Source: Shinisaurus crocodilurus
Lineage: Eukaryota; Chordata; Lepidosauria; Squamata; Shinisauridae
Reading direction: 5' to 3'
Assembly: GCA_021292165.1 (NCBI GenBank)
Contig: CM037880.1
Span: 25,322,051 to 25,386,050 of the forward strand
DNA length: 64,000 nt
Made by a program: the position numbers and the translations under genes. The notes beneath the pieces are model-generated. The model saw only the letters and a program-made list of their open reading frames with translations. It did not search any database and was not told the DNA's origin. Below are positions 54,405 to 64,000 of the stretch, in pieces; the first letter of the stretch is position 1, and every line of letters begins with the position of its first letter.

Positions 54405-57000
54405 GGTATCAGTCAGTCAGGCGATCACTCGTGACCGAGTAAGATTGTCTTCCAGGATAAAAAAGAAAATTTACAAAAAGGAGATTTTAAAAGGAGGAGA
54501 ATTCTAAAGAAAATTGTGTAGACCCTAGCGATGGGTCTGTAAGTGACTGTGGAGGCCAATTCTAGATCCACACAGCTTCCCACAGTGAGGACACAGGTTA
54601 CCAGATGGAAGATGGTCTTGTAAAGGATTCATCTGACGTGCTTTTCGCTTAGCACGTTTCTCCCTTTCACCTTGCACTCGAGCTTCTTCAAAGTCCATAG
54701 AACCTTTGTGAAAGGCCAACCTCCAGTTAGATCGTTCATGGGCCAGAGCTTCCCAGTTTTTGATGTTTATATTGCATTTTTTTAGATTAGCCTTAAGAAC
54801 ATCTTTAAACCTCTTATATTGACCACCGATATTCCGCTTGCCATCCTTGAGTTGGGAATAAAGTAACTGCTTTGGAAGACGGCAGTCAGGCATTCGAACA
54901 ACATGACCGGTCCACTGAAGTTGGCGTTGAAGGATCATTTTTTCAATGCTAGTAGTCTTTGCTTCTTCCAGTACACTGACATTTGTTCGCCTATCTTCCC
55001 AAGTAATTCGCAGGATTTTCAGGAGGCAACGTTGATGAAGTCTTTCAAGGAGTTGGAGGTGACGTTTATAGATAGTCCATGTTTCGCAGGCACACAATAA
55101 AGTTGGTAATACAATGGCTTCATAAACCAGTGTTTTGGTCTTCTTACAAATATTCCGATCCTCGAACACTCTATGTTTCATTCGAGAAAACGCGGCACTT
55201 GCGGAGCTCAGACGATGCTGGATTTCACTGTCGATGTTAGCTGTAACAGAAAGATAGCTGCCAAGATAGAGAAAATGATCGACATTTTCCAGTATTGTCC
55301 CGCCAAGCTGGATAGATGGCATCACCAAAGGGTTAGCTTACACTTGCTGATGAATCACTTTGGTTTTTTTGATGTTAAGTGAGAGACCAAGTTTTTCGTA
55401 TGCTTCTGCAAAAGCATTTAGGATAGTTTGGAGATCATCCTCTGAATGTGCGGCCGGAGACCACATTATCATCAGCATACTGAAGTTCCACAACGGAGGT
55501 TGTAATTACCTTACTTTTTGCTTTCAGCCTGCTGAGATTAAAAAGCTTTCCATCTGTTCGATATATAATTCCCACGCCAGTGGGAAGTTTCCCCTCGACA
55601 AGATGTAAAACCATGGCGATGAAAATAGCAAATAATGTTGGGGCGATAACACATCCCTGTTTAACACCTGATCCCACTTTAAATGGAGCACCATGAGAGC
55701 CGTTGTTGTCCAAGACCGTAGCCGTCATGTTGTCATGGAGAAGTCGCAAGATATTCACAAATTTATTGGGGCATCCAATTTTCATAAGGATAGTCCAGAG
55801 AGCTGTTCGGTCTACAGTATCAAAGGCCTTAGCAAGATCAATAAATGCCATATAAAGGGGTTGATTTTGCTCCCGGCATTTTTCTTGGAGCTGACGTGCA
55901 GTAAAAATCATGTCTACTGTCCCTCTAGAGGGGCGGAAACCATATTGAGTTTCAGGGAGGATCTCTTCTGAAATAGATAGAAGACGGTTTGCGAGAATCC
56001 TGGCAAATATTTTACCTGCGGTAGCTAAGAGAGAAATGCCCCGATAGTTTCCACAGTCTGTTTTATCACCTTTCTTAAAGAGGGTGATAATTATGGCATC
56101 CCTGAAGTCTTCTGGGATCTCTTCTCTTATCCAGATTTTTTCGATGAGTTTATGAAGATGTTGTACAAGTTCAGGGCCCCCTTCTTTAAAGATTTCAGCA
56201 GGAATCCCATCTGGTCCACTAGCTTTGTTATTCTTCATTTGATTAATGGCTTTTATAACTTCATCCAAAGTGGGGAAGTATTGCAAGTTCCTCTCTAATT
56301 TGTTTTTGCGGGATTTGCGAAAAAATCTCATTATCCACCTTAGACTTACGATTTAAAAGGTCATAATAATGCTCTTTCCAACGCAGTGCAATAGACTCTT
56401 TGTCTTTTAAGAGTTTGGTGCCATCTTTTGATTGTAAAGGGTTTGTACCATAGGTTTTTGGTCCATAAATTGCCCTTGTGGCCTTAAAAAAGCCCCGTGC
56501 ATCATGAGATTCTTCAAGTTGTTGAATTTCTTCAGCTTTCTTTTTCCACCAGGCGTTCTTAAGTTCTCTTGTTCTTCTTTGGACCTCAGCCTTTGCACTA
56601 GCGTAGATTTTTTTCTTGGCAGCGCAGTTAATATCATTTTGCCATATTTGGAAGGCTTTCCTTTTTTGGTCAATTATATATTTAATCTCATCATTTTCAT
56701 CAAACCAATCCTGATGTTTCTTAGTTTCGTATCCAATAGTTTGTTCACAAGCTGCAGTAATGGAGGTTTTCAGCTTAGACCAATGGTCCTCAATGTTGTC
56801 AGGAGGTTCCGTAGGTAGATGTTCCTTAAGAAGTGATTGAAGACGAGTTTGCTTAATAGGATCTTGAAGGGCGTGGATGTTCATTTTACACCTTGGTTTC
56901 CTTTCTTGAAGCCTACGTTGGAGAGCAATGTTGATAACCATAGTGGTCCGGATTAGTCGGTGGTCTGTCCACCGGACAGTTTCGGTATATACTGGAAGGG
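54405..57000 (-). mobile_element. 5'-truncated non-LTR retrotransposon (LINE)
   Basis: A 2.6-kb minus-strand element. The recognisable protein starts at about 56990 at the end of an endonuclease domain (VRWTDHRLI) and runs through an RT domain to a stop at about 54525, then a short 3' UTR ending in (TGAC)-like repeats near 54405. The 5' half is missing, as is common for LINEs. The clade is not certain: the RT resembles RTE-type and related elements rather than L2 or CR1. Confidence 0.88.
54525..56992 (-). pseudogene. LINE ORF2: endonuclease end, reverse transcriptase, C-terminal zinc-finger-like motif
   Basis: Three frames are needed. First (56992-56261): SDHR-like WTDHRLI, then a helical linker. 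Second (56331-55435): ASGPDGIPAEIF, DCGNYRGISLLATAGKIFAR, TQYGFRPSRGTVDMIF, FIDLAKAFDTVDR, GVKQGC and the catalytic YADD (LQYADDNVV). Third (about 55455-54525): AFAEAYEKLGLSLNIKKTKV, an in-frame stop near 55340, then YLGSYLS, CACETWTIY, LQWTGHVVRMPDCRLPKQLL, ending CPHCGKLCGSRIGLHSHLQT plus H. Frameshifts near 56300 and 55455 and the stop make it inactive. Intact relatives copy RNA into DNA at a nicked target. Confidence 0.88.
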
Positions 57001-57981
57001 AGTACATAATGGCATACAACATTTCTGGACTACTGATTTCCAGGCATACATGAGTGATTGAGAGAGAGAGAGACGTGGGGATAAAAATAGTGGGAGGTGA
57101 GAGAAAGATACATCCTCCACAAGAACAAGTGCTCAACAAATCATTGCAAGACCTGTTCAGAGCGTGCAAGATTTGCTCACCTGATTAATAGGTACAAAGG
57201 GATGAAGTTTATGGGCAGCAGCTATAGCAGGAGAATAAGTAGAAGCATAGACAGGTTCCTATGGACAGGGGCAGAAGCATATGAGAGAATTAGAAATGGA
57301 AGTGATTTGCTAGACGCTAAGGGGAGGGGGGGAAACGGATGATTGCTTCATGTTAGAATAAACTCAGAGAAGTTTTCATCATAATGTTCCAGAATTTTCC
57401 CCTAGACAATATGTTATAACATTAAAATAAGAAAACACACGCGCACACACAGACAGTATATCCCCCATGCAATAATTAAAAGTATTAGTGATAATGAAGT
57501 GCTCTGAAAGAAGGCAGCAAGCCCGGGGAAGAGCCCCGCTGATGTTCAGCAACCCATTAGCCACAACAGCAATGCTTTCACCTGGCAATATATTTAGCCC
57601 TTGCTGGAACAAAGAAGTGCCCATGATGTTGATAAACCACCACCATAAATAGACTTGAGAATATGGCTAGAAGGGAATAGTGATCACACCCAGAAAAGGA
57701 ATGGTGAGCCTATTGCCTATAATAACCTCTGCGCATTAAGAGTCAGGCTTACCCAAAGCAGCTTAGACATGGCATTATCATCTGTAACTCCTCCTTCTTC
57801 CTACAGGTTAAAACAAACAGGAAACATTGCAGAGAGCGATAGAAAAGGGTAGCTACAGAAAAGTAGCTTGCATTCCAAGTGCCCTTGCTCCCAGTCTGAT
57901 TAAAGCTCACAATGGGTGCACTGCATGTAATAAAAGCTGTAAATTCAAACAGCAAAGCAAGCTGCTGTCTATGCCTTAGAC
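57001..57981 (-). other. Upstream SVIL intron, no feature seen
   Basis: A GA run (57058-57073) and a G-rich stretch near 57320. No repeat or exon recognised. Confidence 0.55.
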
Positions 57982-58273
57982 CAGTGTTCTCCAACCTTGG
58001 GTCCCCAGATGTTTTTGGCCTACAACTCCTGGCTGGGGCATGCTGGGAGTTGTAGGCCAAAAACAGGATATAGGCCTGTGGCTCACGCTGGCTCAGCTTG
58101 TCTGAGTGTCGAAAGCTAAGCAGGGTCAGGCCTGGTTATTACTTGGATGGGAGACCCCTCCCCTAGTTTCCTGCATTGAGCAGGGGGTTGGACTCGATGG
58201 CCTTGTAGGCCCCTTCCAACTCTATGATCTATGAAATCTATGAAATCTGGGGACCCAAGGTTGGAGAACACTG
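57982..58273. mobile_element. hAT-type MITE (family B) split by a SINE
   Basis: Left piece 57982-58064 and right piece 58245-58273 together make one family B palindrome with ends 'cagtgttctccaacc' and complement. Flanks are ccttagac (57974-57981) and tcttagac (58274-58281), an 8-bp duplication with one mismatch. The 5S-type SINE separates the pieces. Confidence 0.93.
58065..58244 (+). mobile_element. 5S-rRNA-derived SINE with CR1-like tail, inserted in a MITE
   Basis: Head 'ggcctgtggctcacgctggc', 5S-like 'gaaagctaagcagggtcagg' and 'attacttggatgggagaccc', then CR1-like 'gggggttggactcgatggcc', 'ccttccaactctatgatcta' and 'tgaaatctatgaaa'. It is the most complete of the four copies. Confidence 0.94.
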
Positions 58274-58281
58274 TCTTAGAC

Positions 58282-60397
58282 CCATGTTTCATTTGACCCT
58301 TATTTTCAGTATCAACACTTGACATAAGAATAGCTATAGATCATGATGTCTCTGTGCACAACCCTGACTGAAAATCACTTTTAACTCTCTGCAAGAGATT
58401 TTATTTTATTTATTTATTTATTTATTTTTGGCAGGAGCTCTTTTTGCTGGGATGAAACACATTTCAACCCCCTTTTGCTGATTTAATGTTCAAGAGGATT
58501 GACCCAGAGCTCACTGAATAATCTGGAATGCTGAGCTGGCTAGGAAATAAGAGCACACATTTCAGTAATGAGACAGCTAACCTAACAGAGAGGATTTGAA
58601 CTTTTTCTTGTATTATTATGAAAATAATCGTGGAGGGAAGGGGGAACGAGTCCAAAAGGCAAATGGGATACGAAAACTGATCAGCTTTATAGAGTAATCC
58701 TATGGTCCCAGGAGAACGTCCCAGGCACCGTAGGATTCTTTGGAGTGTCCCCTCCTCTGAGGCTAGACACTGCTATCACCTTGGACAGGGGACTCCGGAA
58801 TCCAATCCCACCCCCTCGCAGCCAGTGCGGAAAGAGCTGCCGTGCCTGCATTCCAAGGTCACAAAAGCGGCCTTGGAGGACCTCAGAGGGATCCAAAAGG
58901 AAGCGTTGCAATGGGCGAGGAGGGGAGGAGAAAGGAGAGGCCAGGCAGAATACGGGAAACCCTATGGCCTTTCCAGCCCCAGCCCTCCCCTGGCAGCACA
59001 ACTGCTCTAGACAGCTCAGAGGCCCATCTAGGGGAAAATGTACAAAAGGGAAGACAGAGAGGCAGGGCATTGGATACTCGGATCCATAGGATTGTGCCCT
59101 TAGTTATAATTTTATTCATATCCAGAGAGTTTAACATACTGAACCAAATACAACTTTATCGATATATGCAATGGACTTGAATGCTGACACAGCTGGGGTA
59201 CTCTATAAGGTAACATGGAAATAACTTGTTACCATTAAAACGTAGAGTATGTTTTAATCAAGGAAATGTTGCCACAAATATTGTGCCTTTTAACCTGATT
59301 TGCAAAAATAATGCCTACATTATCTATTTACAGCTATTTTTGGCACTATAAAGGTTGGCATATACAAGAAAAGGTATAAAATTCTACTGAACATATTTCC
59401 TTCAAAAGTCAGCAGATGATATTATACTATTTGTCCTCTACATAGAATTGTACAAATTTTCAACATTCAGCATACTGGTATGCACAGTACATCTCAATTT
59501 CAGTTAAAAAGATTTTTCATTTCAATGAGCATCTAGATTTTAAGGATATAAAACTTTTAAAACTTCTCATTCTATAAATAATTGTTTTATGGACAACTCT
59601 TTTTAAAAGGCTTTATGTTTTGTACATTCTTTTGAAAGAGTTAACACACCTAAACGTTTCAGGGATGCTATTAATTCCGGGGAAATAAAAGATCTTGCCT
59701 AGAGGCAAAGTGCCTAAAGGCGCAATCCTATGCAAGTTTAGACCGAAAAAAGGCCTACAACTGGCTCGGGCATGCTGGGAGTTATAGGGCCTTTTTCTGT
59801 CTAAACTTGCACAGGATTGCGCCCTAAAGCTCATTGAAGCATTTGGCTGGAGCAATATTATTGCCAAAAAGCATTGCAGGTTCTACTCCATTTGATGCAT
59901 GCACAATTTTACAAACATGCCATTGATATTTAGGAGTGTTACAGAATACTGTTGCATATTACATATGAAAACACATGCAAATCACGCCAAACAAAATCAG
60001 CCACAGGCTCCAATACCACATAACAGCATGCACTAGCAGCTGATCAATGGCAAACATAATTTGCATGATAGAAAGGAAACTAGCCCTAGTATTGTTCACT
60101 TCCTGAACAATTCCCAAATATGAAACATCTGCACAGCATCAGAGCAGCATCCAGGATTTAGCAGCCACCGCAGTTTTCATCAGCACTAGAGATAATACAG
60201 TCATTTATAAAATATCAAAGAGACGCCAGATTGCATGTACTCAGTAAAAGAGAGCCTTTAAGGAGTTCGATGCTACATTCTAAAATGAAGATATACCGTA
60301 ACTCATTCGCACACAAGATGCTCGACCAACAACTGTCATTTGGAACCTAAGGCCAGTTAGCCATGGTAGCAAAATTGCAATGAGAGGACATTCCAAT
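58282..60397 (-). other. Upstream SVIL intron, contents
   Basis: A TTTA run at 58403-58428, a family A MITE at 59721 and no recognisable exon. The GC-richer part at 58690-59090 has open frames on both strands but none resembles a protein family. Confidence 0.5.
59721..59822. mobile_element. Palindromic MITE (family A), TAA target site
   Basis: Arms 'aggcgcaatcctatgcaagt' and complement around a reduced centre 'ggctcgggcatgctgggagt'. TAA on both sides (59718-59720 and 59823-59825). Confidence 0.87.
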
Positions 60398-60655
60398 TTA
60401 TTTATTTATTTATTATATTTATTATATTTATACCCCGCCTTTTTTCCTGCAAGGAACCCAAGGTGGCTTACATAATCCTCCTCCTTCTCCTATCCATTTT
60501 ATTTTATCCTCACAACAACCCTGTGAGGTAGGTTAGGCTGAGAGTCAATGACTGGCCCAAAGTCACCCAGCAAGTTTCATGGCCGACCGGGGACTAGAAC
60601 CCAGATCTCCCGAGTCTCAGTCCAACACTCTAACCACTACACCACACTGGCTCTC
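60398..60655 (-). mobile_element. tRNA-derived SINE with L2-type tail, full length
   Basis: On the minus strand: 'gccagtgtggtgtagtggtt', 'actgagactcgggagatctg', 'gactctcagcctaacctacc', 'aagccaccttgggttccttg' and a TAAATAAATAAA end. Nearly identical to 1160-1400. Confidence 0.92.
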
Positions 60656-61669
60656 TTGAGGTAACACCTGTTTTATGACACCTTGAAAAAGAAATCCCTC
60701 TCACAAACATTTACCTCTTCTACCAAGTACATGCTGTCTTGGCATAACTATTTTATTTTGAAACTCCTTTCTGTGTCACAATCTTGGCTATGCAAGACTA
60801 AAACATACAGTAACTTCCACTACTGATATTTATTAACTCAGCACACATTTCAGTAGCAGATTTTTGTGGTGGCCATGTGTCCTATTTTACAGAGGACAGT
60901 CCTCTATTTGAAGGGCTGTCTGGTTCAAGTCCAGTTTATAGATAAAGAACCATATGAAGGGAGAGCAGGAGGGGCCTTGTGGTTGCCCACCAACAGCACT
61001 CAGACAGCAAACTGAGCCGGCACACAGGTCATCTGGTCATGGTCTTCCCCAATATGGTGAGGTATACTGCATTTATGTTTAAATGACAGTAATACTTTCT
61101 AAATTTGCATCTATACATATAAATTGGCATGTGCAAACGTTATACAAATCTGTATGCCCTTCTGTCTCCCTTTTTGGCAATGCGTAGGTGGTTGCCCTAA
61201 GGCCAAACAACTGGAGTAGGTTTAGACAAGGCTTTGCAAAAAGGATGAGCATTTTTTAACCTATCCCACTAAAAAAAAAAAGCTACTACTTCCCAGACAC
61301 CGCCATATGCCATTATATGCCTAGTCTCCTCAATGCTTCCATTTGCTACAGATGGCACTGTCTCAAATAGGGCCGACTCTGGGTTTGAGGAAGCCCTGAA
61401 CAAAGTTACCTTGGTACCTTGTGGGAAATTAAAATGCAGGCTCACAGACACAGTCACTTCATGTGGAAGGCCTGGTACATCTGGTACAGGTATACGTGCT
61501 GCTGGTCCCTGCTGGGGCCCCAGCCATTGCCTAAGGATACCAGGTGTCAACAGGGGCCTGGATCTCAAATTTCAGAACCCCCCCCCCCCGTTTTTGGAAT
61601 CACATAAAAGTGCCTTCAGTATTTGGTTCTTCTTTTCATGAGACCAAGAAACTTAAACACCATTTATTT

Positions 61670-62271
61670 ATTTATTTTGGCAGAAAGTCAGGATATAAAT
61701 TTCAGCATTTGAACTTTTGTGTCCTGCTAGTCCTATACTTAAAAAACTTTTTAGTGGACTGGGCTTAAAAGCAAAATATGACTGAATTTCAGCTTTCTAG
61801 GATGGATGCTTTTAAATATCTGGGCCAGTATGGATACAGGCTGGAAGCATCTCCAGGATCAGATTTAATAGCATATTTGCTTTTTCCTGGAGATAAATTG
61901 CTAGTATGAACCTTTTCATTATTTCCTACTGATGAGCTTTCCCATTACCATCTGGCTGGCCTTTCTTGGAGAGACAGTTTATTTTATTTTAGAAATGTCT
62001 ACCATATCTTTCCAGCAAGTTCCAAGGGTTGCCCTGCTCTGGACATTGTTAGGCCTTTGGTCCTATCTAGCAAGGCAATTGTTAAACAGAGTGATTCTAC
62101 AGAGGTGAATGGGGAGAAGGGAGATTTTGGTTTGCCATGACATGACTAAACCACTGTTCTTGAATGTTCTGGATGAGGCCCTTCAGGTATCTGGCACTGA
62201 TATGCCAACATTTAGAATTCCATCCATTTTTACTGCCCTTATCGAAGATAGATGGTAGAACAGTGGTTCTC

Positions 62272-62275
<4 letters not shown>
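61670..62275 (-). other. No feature seen
   Basis: A TTTA run at 61662-61677; otherwise unrecognised. Confidence 0.5.

Positions 62276-62276
<1 letters not shown>

Positions 62277-62303
<27 letters not shown>
62277..62303. repeat. (GT)n microsatellite
   Basis: About 13 GT units. Confidence 0.97.
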
Positions 62304-63057
62304 CTACTTGGAAATTGCTTGGGGACTCAGCAGACCACTTAATACACCTTTTGTAGTTGTTCTACAAATCAAAGTAGATGCATAGCTTGTGTTTTAACAG
62401 CCTTTTTTTCTTCAGCACTGGCATCATTTGTCAAAACCAGGTCCTAGGCTAGGGCCTTGTTAACCTATTTGATAATCCAGCCCTCGTCAAAACAGCTTCA
62501 ATCTCTGTCATCAGAAAAATAAATAAATAAATAAAGTGCAAGGCCAGGATATGCTGAACTGTTCTGCAACCTTTCCATTGACCACCTGAATGGTGCTCAT
62601 GGCCCACTAGTGGGTTGCAGATATCAGTTTGAAAACCTCTTAACTAGAATAACTAAAGGAATGGAGAATTTATTTTAGCAACAAAGTTTAGAAGAATGGG
62701 GTCAGTTTAAGCTTGGAATAAAAATGAAGGCTGAGAGGGGATATGTTTGCAGTAGATCAAGTGATTATAAAGAATTTTTAGTTGATTAATCATGTGCCTT
62801 TTGAACTAATCCAATTACTCACTTAAATTCAAATGCAGTTTCATATTACCAGAACCTTAGTACAAGTTCCTTTTTGAGATTACTGAAGGAAGTGAAAGAC
62901 CAATTACAACTTGCTTAACAAAAGCTACTATTCATAGGTTGAAGGAGAGGACATATTCTTTTTCTTGCTCTATAATTATATTAACTAGCACAAAACCCAA
63001 CAAACCAAAACAACCAAATATGCCCTTAATTCTGGGCCTTAATCAACTAAAGCTTTT

Positions 63058-63146
63058 TACAGCACAATCCTATGCATGTCTACTCAGATGTCAGTCCCAC
63101 TGAATTCAATGGGACTTGGTAAGTGTCCATAGGACTGCAGCTTTAG
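63058..63146. mobile_element. Short palindromic repeat (family C)
   Basis: 'agcacaatcctatgcatgtc', 'tgaattcaatgggacttggt' and 'tccataggactgcagct' form a hairpin around a 'cccactgaattcaatggg' core. The same unit is seen in pieces at 716-834, 5947-5990 and 40236-40315. Confidence 0.75.
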
Positions 63147-64000
63147 TTGATGAATCTATCAATTAAAGCTTGCATCCCTACCTTGCACCATACAAAATGT
63201 AAAAGGGAGAGGCAAGAGGAGGAAATTATTTAGGTTAAAAGAACATTTTATGTCCTGGTTCAATGAACAACCCATAGTTTGTTAGCCAGGGGTCCACGGC
63301 TGGTCCCCCCATGAAGCAGGGTGAGGCGAATTGCGAATTGTGTTCCCCCCCCTGCCCCCGCCAGAAGGGCCCACTGTCACCCTGCGGGTGCTCTGGACAG
63401 CTCCGCCAGCTGCTCCCCTGCCATAGCATCTGCTGCAGCAAGAGGGCAGCTGGTGGGGCTGTCACCTGCCCTCGGTTTCCTTCATCGCATGCCCCCCTTC
63501 CCATTACATTTGTTGCTGCACAGCTGGAAGCAGCAGCTGCAGAGCTCTTGTGAGAGCCGACGCGGCGGTGGCAAATGTAAGGAGAAGGAAGGCATGGTGG
63601 GGTGGGGCGGGGCGCAATGCGGTGGGCAGGCAAGTCATGGTACGGCCATGTGATTTCTCTCCCACCTCAGGAGGGAAGAGAGCTTGCGCGGGGCTGCATG
63701 GGTCGTTCGGCAGTGCATGGGAGTGAGTGTACTGGCTCCCAACTGCTCACCTGCTTCTGCTTTGCTAAACAACCCAGGGATGCCGCCATTCCTAGGCTGT
63801 CGTCTGTGATGTGTGAACCCAGAATTCTGGGTTGCTGAGGGAGAACCAAGCTAGAGTTTTAACCTATGGTTTGTTCTTGGTTTAAAACTCTGGCTTGTTT
63901 CTCCCTCAGCAACAGAGTTACAGGTTTGCGTGTCTCTGCGTAATCAAGCAAAGTGGAAGTGGGCAAGTGGTCAGGAGCCCGCATCTTTGCTCGCTCCTGT
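63147..64000. other. GC-rich edge region with inverted repeat
   Basis: The arm 'gttgctgagggagaaccaag' at 63831 pairs with 'ttgtttctccctcagcaac' near 63894. The GC-rich block at 63300-63760 has no convincing gene on either strand. The window ends inside it. Confidence 0.45.

Noticed and set aside
58085..58170. Genuine 5S rRNA gene
   Set aside because: Only the 3' half of 5S is similar, the sequence continues into a CR1-like tail, and the same hybrid occurs at three other places.
61269..61568. Minus-strand open frame of 99 codons
   Set aside because: No recognisable family, rich in Pro and Ser with no conserved pattern; probably chance or an old unidentified repeat.

Overview
This is vertebrate nuclear DNA, most likely from a squamate reptile (lizard or snake). 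The reasons are a vertebrate gene with many small exons, dense microsatellites, L2-, CR1- and Tc1-type elements, tRNA-derived SINEs with L2-type or CR1-type tails, a 5S-rRNA-derived SINE, and many short palindromic DNA transposons with 'actcccagcatgcc'-type cores. There are no bacterial-style operons, CRISPR arrays or free-standing RNA genes. The species cannot be fixed from the sequence alone.

One protein-coding gene is clearly present: the 3' half of SVIL (supervillin), on the minus strand. Twenty coding exons lie between 49599 and 17633. Their splice phases join without a break and give 2967 nt, which is 988 residues plus a stop. The segment starts in the disordered region just before the conserved [11 protein letters not shown] stretch, continues through the gelsolin-like repeats and ends with the villin-type headpiece (C-terminus KKAKGLF). 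The earlier exons (start codon, nuclear-localisation and myosin-binding N-terminus) are not in the window and should lie beyond position 64000. A 66-nt in-frame candidate cassette exon sits upstream at 52693-52758. The 3' UTR runs to about 16640, where three AATAAA signals cluster.

Layout: 1 to about 16.6 kb is the 3' flank of SVIL, with no recognisable gene but many SINEs, L2/CR1 fragments, palindromic MITEs, a minisatellite and a 295-bp tandem duplication. 16.6-49.6 kb holds the SVIL exons. Its introns carry a decayed Tc1 transposon (21.3-22.9 kb), an L2 nested in a CR1-like element (38.7-40.2 kb), a hAT element with an 8-bp target-site duplication (43.3 kb) and a 1.2-kb GC-rich fold-back element (46.1-47.3 kb). 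49.6-64 kb is upstream SVIL intron sequence, including a 5'-truncated, frameshifted non-LTR retrotransposon (54.4-57.0 kb) whose protein ends in an unusual zinc-finger-like motif.

The most distinctive content is the layered history of small mobile elements. At least three palindromic MITE families share pieces with one another. One hAT family shows matching 8-bp target-site duplications at three insertions. Three SINE types with different RNA heads carry LINE-type tails. Nested insertions give relative ages. I saw no convincing new protein system. The closest candidates are the possible new SVIL cassette exon, the GC-rich fold-back that makes a CpG-rich block inside an intron, and the chimeric MITE families that carry ZNF143-like motifs.
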